NCBI RefSeq assembly: GCF_030463535.1
Contig: NC_132899.1
Coordinates: 14,851,490 to 14,915,489, forward strand
DNA from: Salminus brasiliensis
Lineage: Eukaryota > Chordata > Actinopteri > Characiformes > Bryconidae
Direction: 5' to 3'
Length of the DNA: 64,000 bases
The notes under the pieces were generated by a model that was given only the letters and a program-made list of their open reading frames with translations, was not told where the DNA came from and searched no databases. Shown in pieces: positions 62,321-64,000 of the stretch; positions within the stretch are counted from its first letter, which is position 1, and every line of letters starts with the position of its first letter. The position numbers and the translations under genes were made by a program.

Positions 62321-63179
62321 GCTCCGTCAGTTTATGGGAAGGACTGTAGTTTAAAAACAACAGTAATTTAATCGCTCACGTTTGACCGACGGTTTTACTG
62401 TTTATCAAACTGCATTGACTGTTCACACGACATAACACGACAACACACACTGATGAGACAACCATTACAGAATTCGGTACTGAATCTTCCCGGTACAGGA
62501 AGATTTAACAACATGCTACTGCTGGATAACATGGATGCACTGGTCGACACGTTGTATAGACTAACTAATATTAAGGTGTTTATCTTATTAATTATTGTTA
62601 TGTGCTTGTTTAAAAATTTCAAGTAAAAGCGAAGTTACAAGAAGTCCATAAAGGCCTATGTGAAACCGATGTGAATTAATACGTAAGAAATAATAAACAA
62701 ATATGAAATAATACCATTAATGTATTAGTATTTATTATTATTATTGTGAATAATAATAGTATTATTATTAGCAATATTATTATGCGTAATAATAATTTGT
62801 ATTATTTTTGTTGCTATTTATTTTTTGTTTTTTATGTCATATGTCGTCCAGACATATGTAAACTATATGCATATTTCCCATCGTTAGCCATCATCAAACT
62901 CTAAAGCAAACCATTCTTCAACCATTCTTTAAGATGTATTGTCGTATTTGTAGATTACATTAATGTCATTAAAATTTTAGGAACTGTCAAATAAACGGGG
63001 AAGTTAAAGCAGACCGATATTAAGGTGTAAAAGCTGTCAGGATAAACATGTGCAGTAATGAGAGGGTATTCTGTAATATTTTAAAACGCACTGAACATTA
63101 ACGCTCACTCAGTGTAGATACAGTTATAAATACGTCATCAAAACATTGTACAGCAAACCTGTACAGGAAGTCTCCACCC

Positions 63180-63446
63180 TCCGAGGCCGGGACATGCCCA
63201 CGAGCTCGCTGATTGGTTGAGAATATTTCGGATTGTTCTCTCAGCAGCCAATAGCGAGACGGGCACATGGTTGTGGGTTTTTCTACGATTGCGTAACAGG
63301 GCATGCACGTGCTGTCCAGCGCGGATGAGCAGCAGGCCTCTCACTGCAGCTACAGCGACTCCCCACAACACTGTGCTGAGCTGCCATCCACACAGACAGT
63401 GTTTGGTGTAGTGACACAAATGGTTTAAAAGTACACTGTCTCAGCA
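63180..63446 (+). promoter_or_regulatory. Possible promoter and first exon of a further gene
   Basis: This GC-richer patch has an inverted CCAAT (63212-63216), a direct CCAAT (63248-63252) and GCACGTGC (about 63305-63312). It also has a short ATG frame (MSSRPLTAATATPHNTVLSC) and, at 63447, a good donor GTAAGTAT. The minus strand carries a competing hydrophobic frame (VLWGVAVAAVRGLLLIRAG). Neither frame was assigned to a family. The rest of 62330-64000 is AT-rich with one family 1 repeat copy and an ATG microsatellite near 63930. Confidence 0.25.
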
Positions 63447-63734
63447 GTAAGTATACTGTTTGACAGTAATGCACCTTAGAAATAAGAATACAAGTAAAAC
63501 AGAAATAATAATAATAAGAAAAAGATCCTTTGGGTGCAGAACAGATTTGAGGTAGGGCGTATGTACACTTTATAGGCTGTGTGAACACTTTCTGATCCAA
63601 AATATTGTATTATTAAATGTAAAATATTGTAGCATTGATTAAAAAATCCATAATAACCGTGTTTTGTACGTACACAAGCCTTGCCCAAGGACTATTATTG
63701 ATATTGTGTGGTGGACAATTCCAAAGACCTGTGA

Positions 63735-63835
63735 CTAACATGGGCCCTGAAAAATAATTTAGTAATTGGCAGAATTGGCCCAGTGTTATGTATTTTAATG
63801 GGACCCAAAATGCCTGACAGTGCCCCTGTATATAT
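63735..63835 (+). repeat. Dispersed repeat family 1, copy c
   Basis: TTTAGTAATTGGCAGAATTG, then GGCCCAGTGTTATG, then GGGACCCAAAATGCCTGACAG, matching the block order of copies a and b. Confidence 0.5.
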
Positions 63836-64000
63836 TCGTTAGCTTTATAAACAGGACAGGTTGTATTTTTTTATTGGAGCCAGTATTCTGTGCTGGGGCT
63901 CCATCTCCCTTCACCGAACACCCCTCCACATGATGATGATGATGATGCCCGAGGCAGAGCACTATGTGTATACCAGAGCGATGAAACTGGAGTCCACTTA

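Overview
The window is vertebrate nuclear DNA, almost certainly from a teleost. It has long genes split by GT-AG introns, AATAAA polyadenylation signals, tRNA-derived SINEs, Tc1/mariner and hAT relics of fish type, and many CA/TA/GA microsatellites. The repeat flavour (SINE bodies and a short Tc1-like element starting CACTATAT) suggests an otophysan such as a characin or catfish, but I cannot name the species.

Four protein-coding genes are present: fasn (-), ccdc57 (-), slc16a3 (+) and csnk1d (-). As I recall it, this is the same order and relative orientation as human 17q25.3. I rebuilt every exon by hand. Splice phases close through each whole coding sequence, which is the strongest support for the models. 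fasn (coding 13333 down to 840) is cut off by the left edge. Residues 1 to about 1643 are present (KS, MAT, DH, pseudo-methyltransferase, start of ER); the rest of ER, KR, ACP and TE lie outside. ccdc57 (34730 to 18522) encodes a 1048-residue coiled-coil centrosomal protein. slc16a3 (43945 to 46481) encodes a 529-residue MCT4 lactate/proton transporter. csnk1d (61871 to 54107) encodes a 409-residue casein kinase 1 delta ending in the delta-2 type tail.

Layout: 1-16460 fasn; 16460-18200 fasn promoter and upstream regulatory DNA, up to the end of ccdc57; 18200-36800 ccdc57; 36800-38600 intergenic with a 419-base GA array; 38600-48300 slc16a3 and its 3' region; 48300-52300 repeat-rich intergenic DNA with one unexplained exon-like pair of ORFs; 52300-62200 csnk1d; 62200-64000 upstream DNA with a possible further promoter.

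The genes are linked by position rather than by one pathway. fasn makes palmitate, slc16a3 exports glycolytic lactate, csnk1d is a clock/Wnt/centrosome kinase and ccdc57 is centrosomal. The most interesting non-coding signals are: a compact module about 1 kb upstream of the fasn promoter (LXR-type DR4, SRE-like site, three CCAAT boxes, two CACGTG boxes); a near-verbatim mammalian-type fasn core promoter; a (TG)19 tract abutting the acceptor of an in-frame kinase exon in csnk1d; and an X-box-like RFX site at ccdc57.
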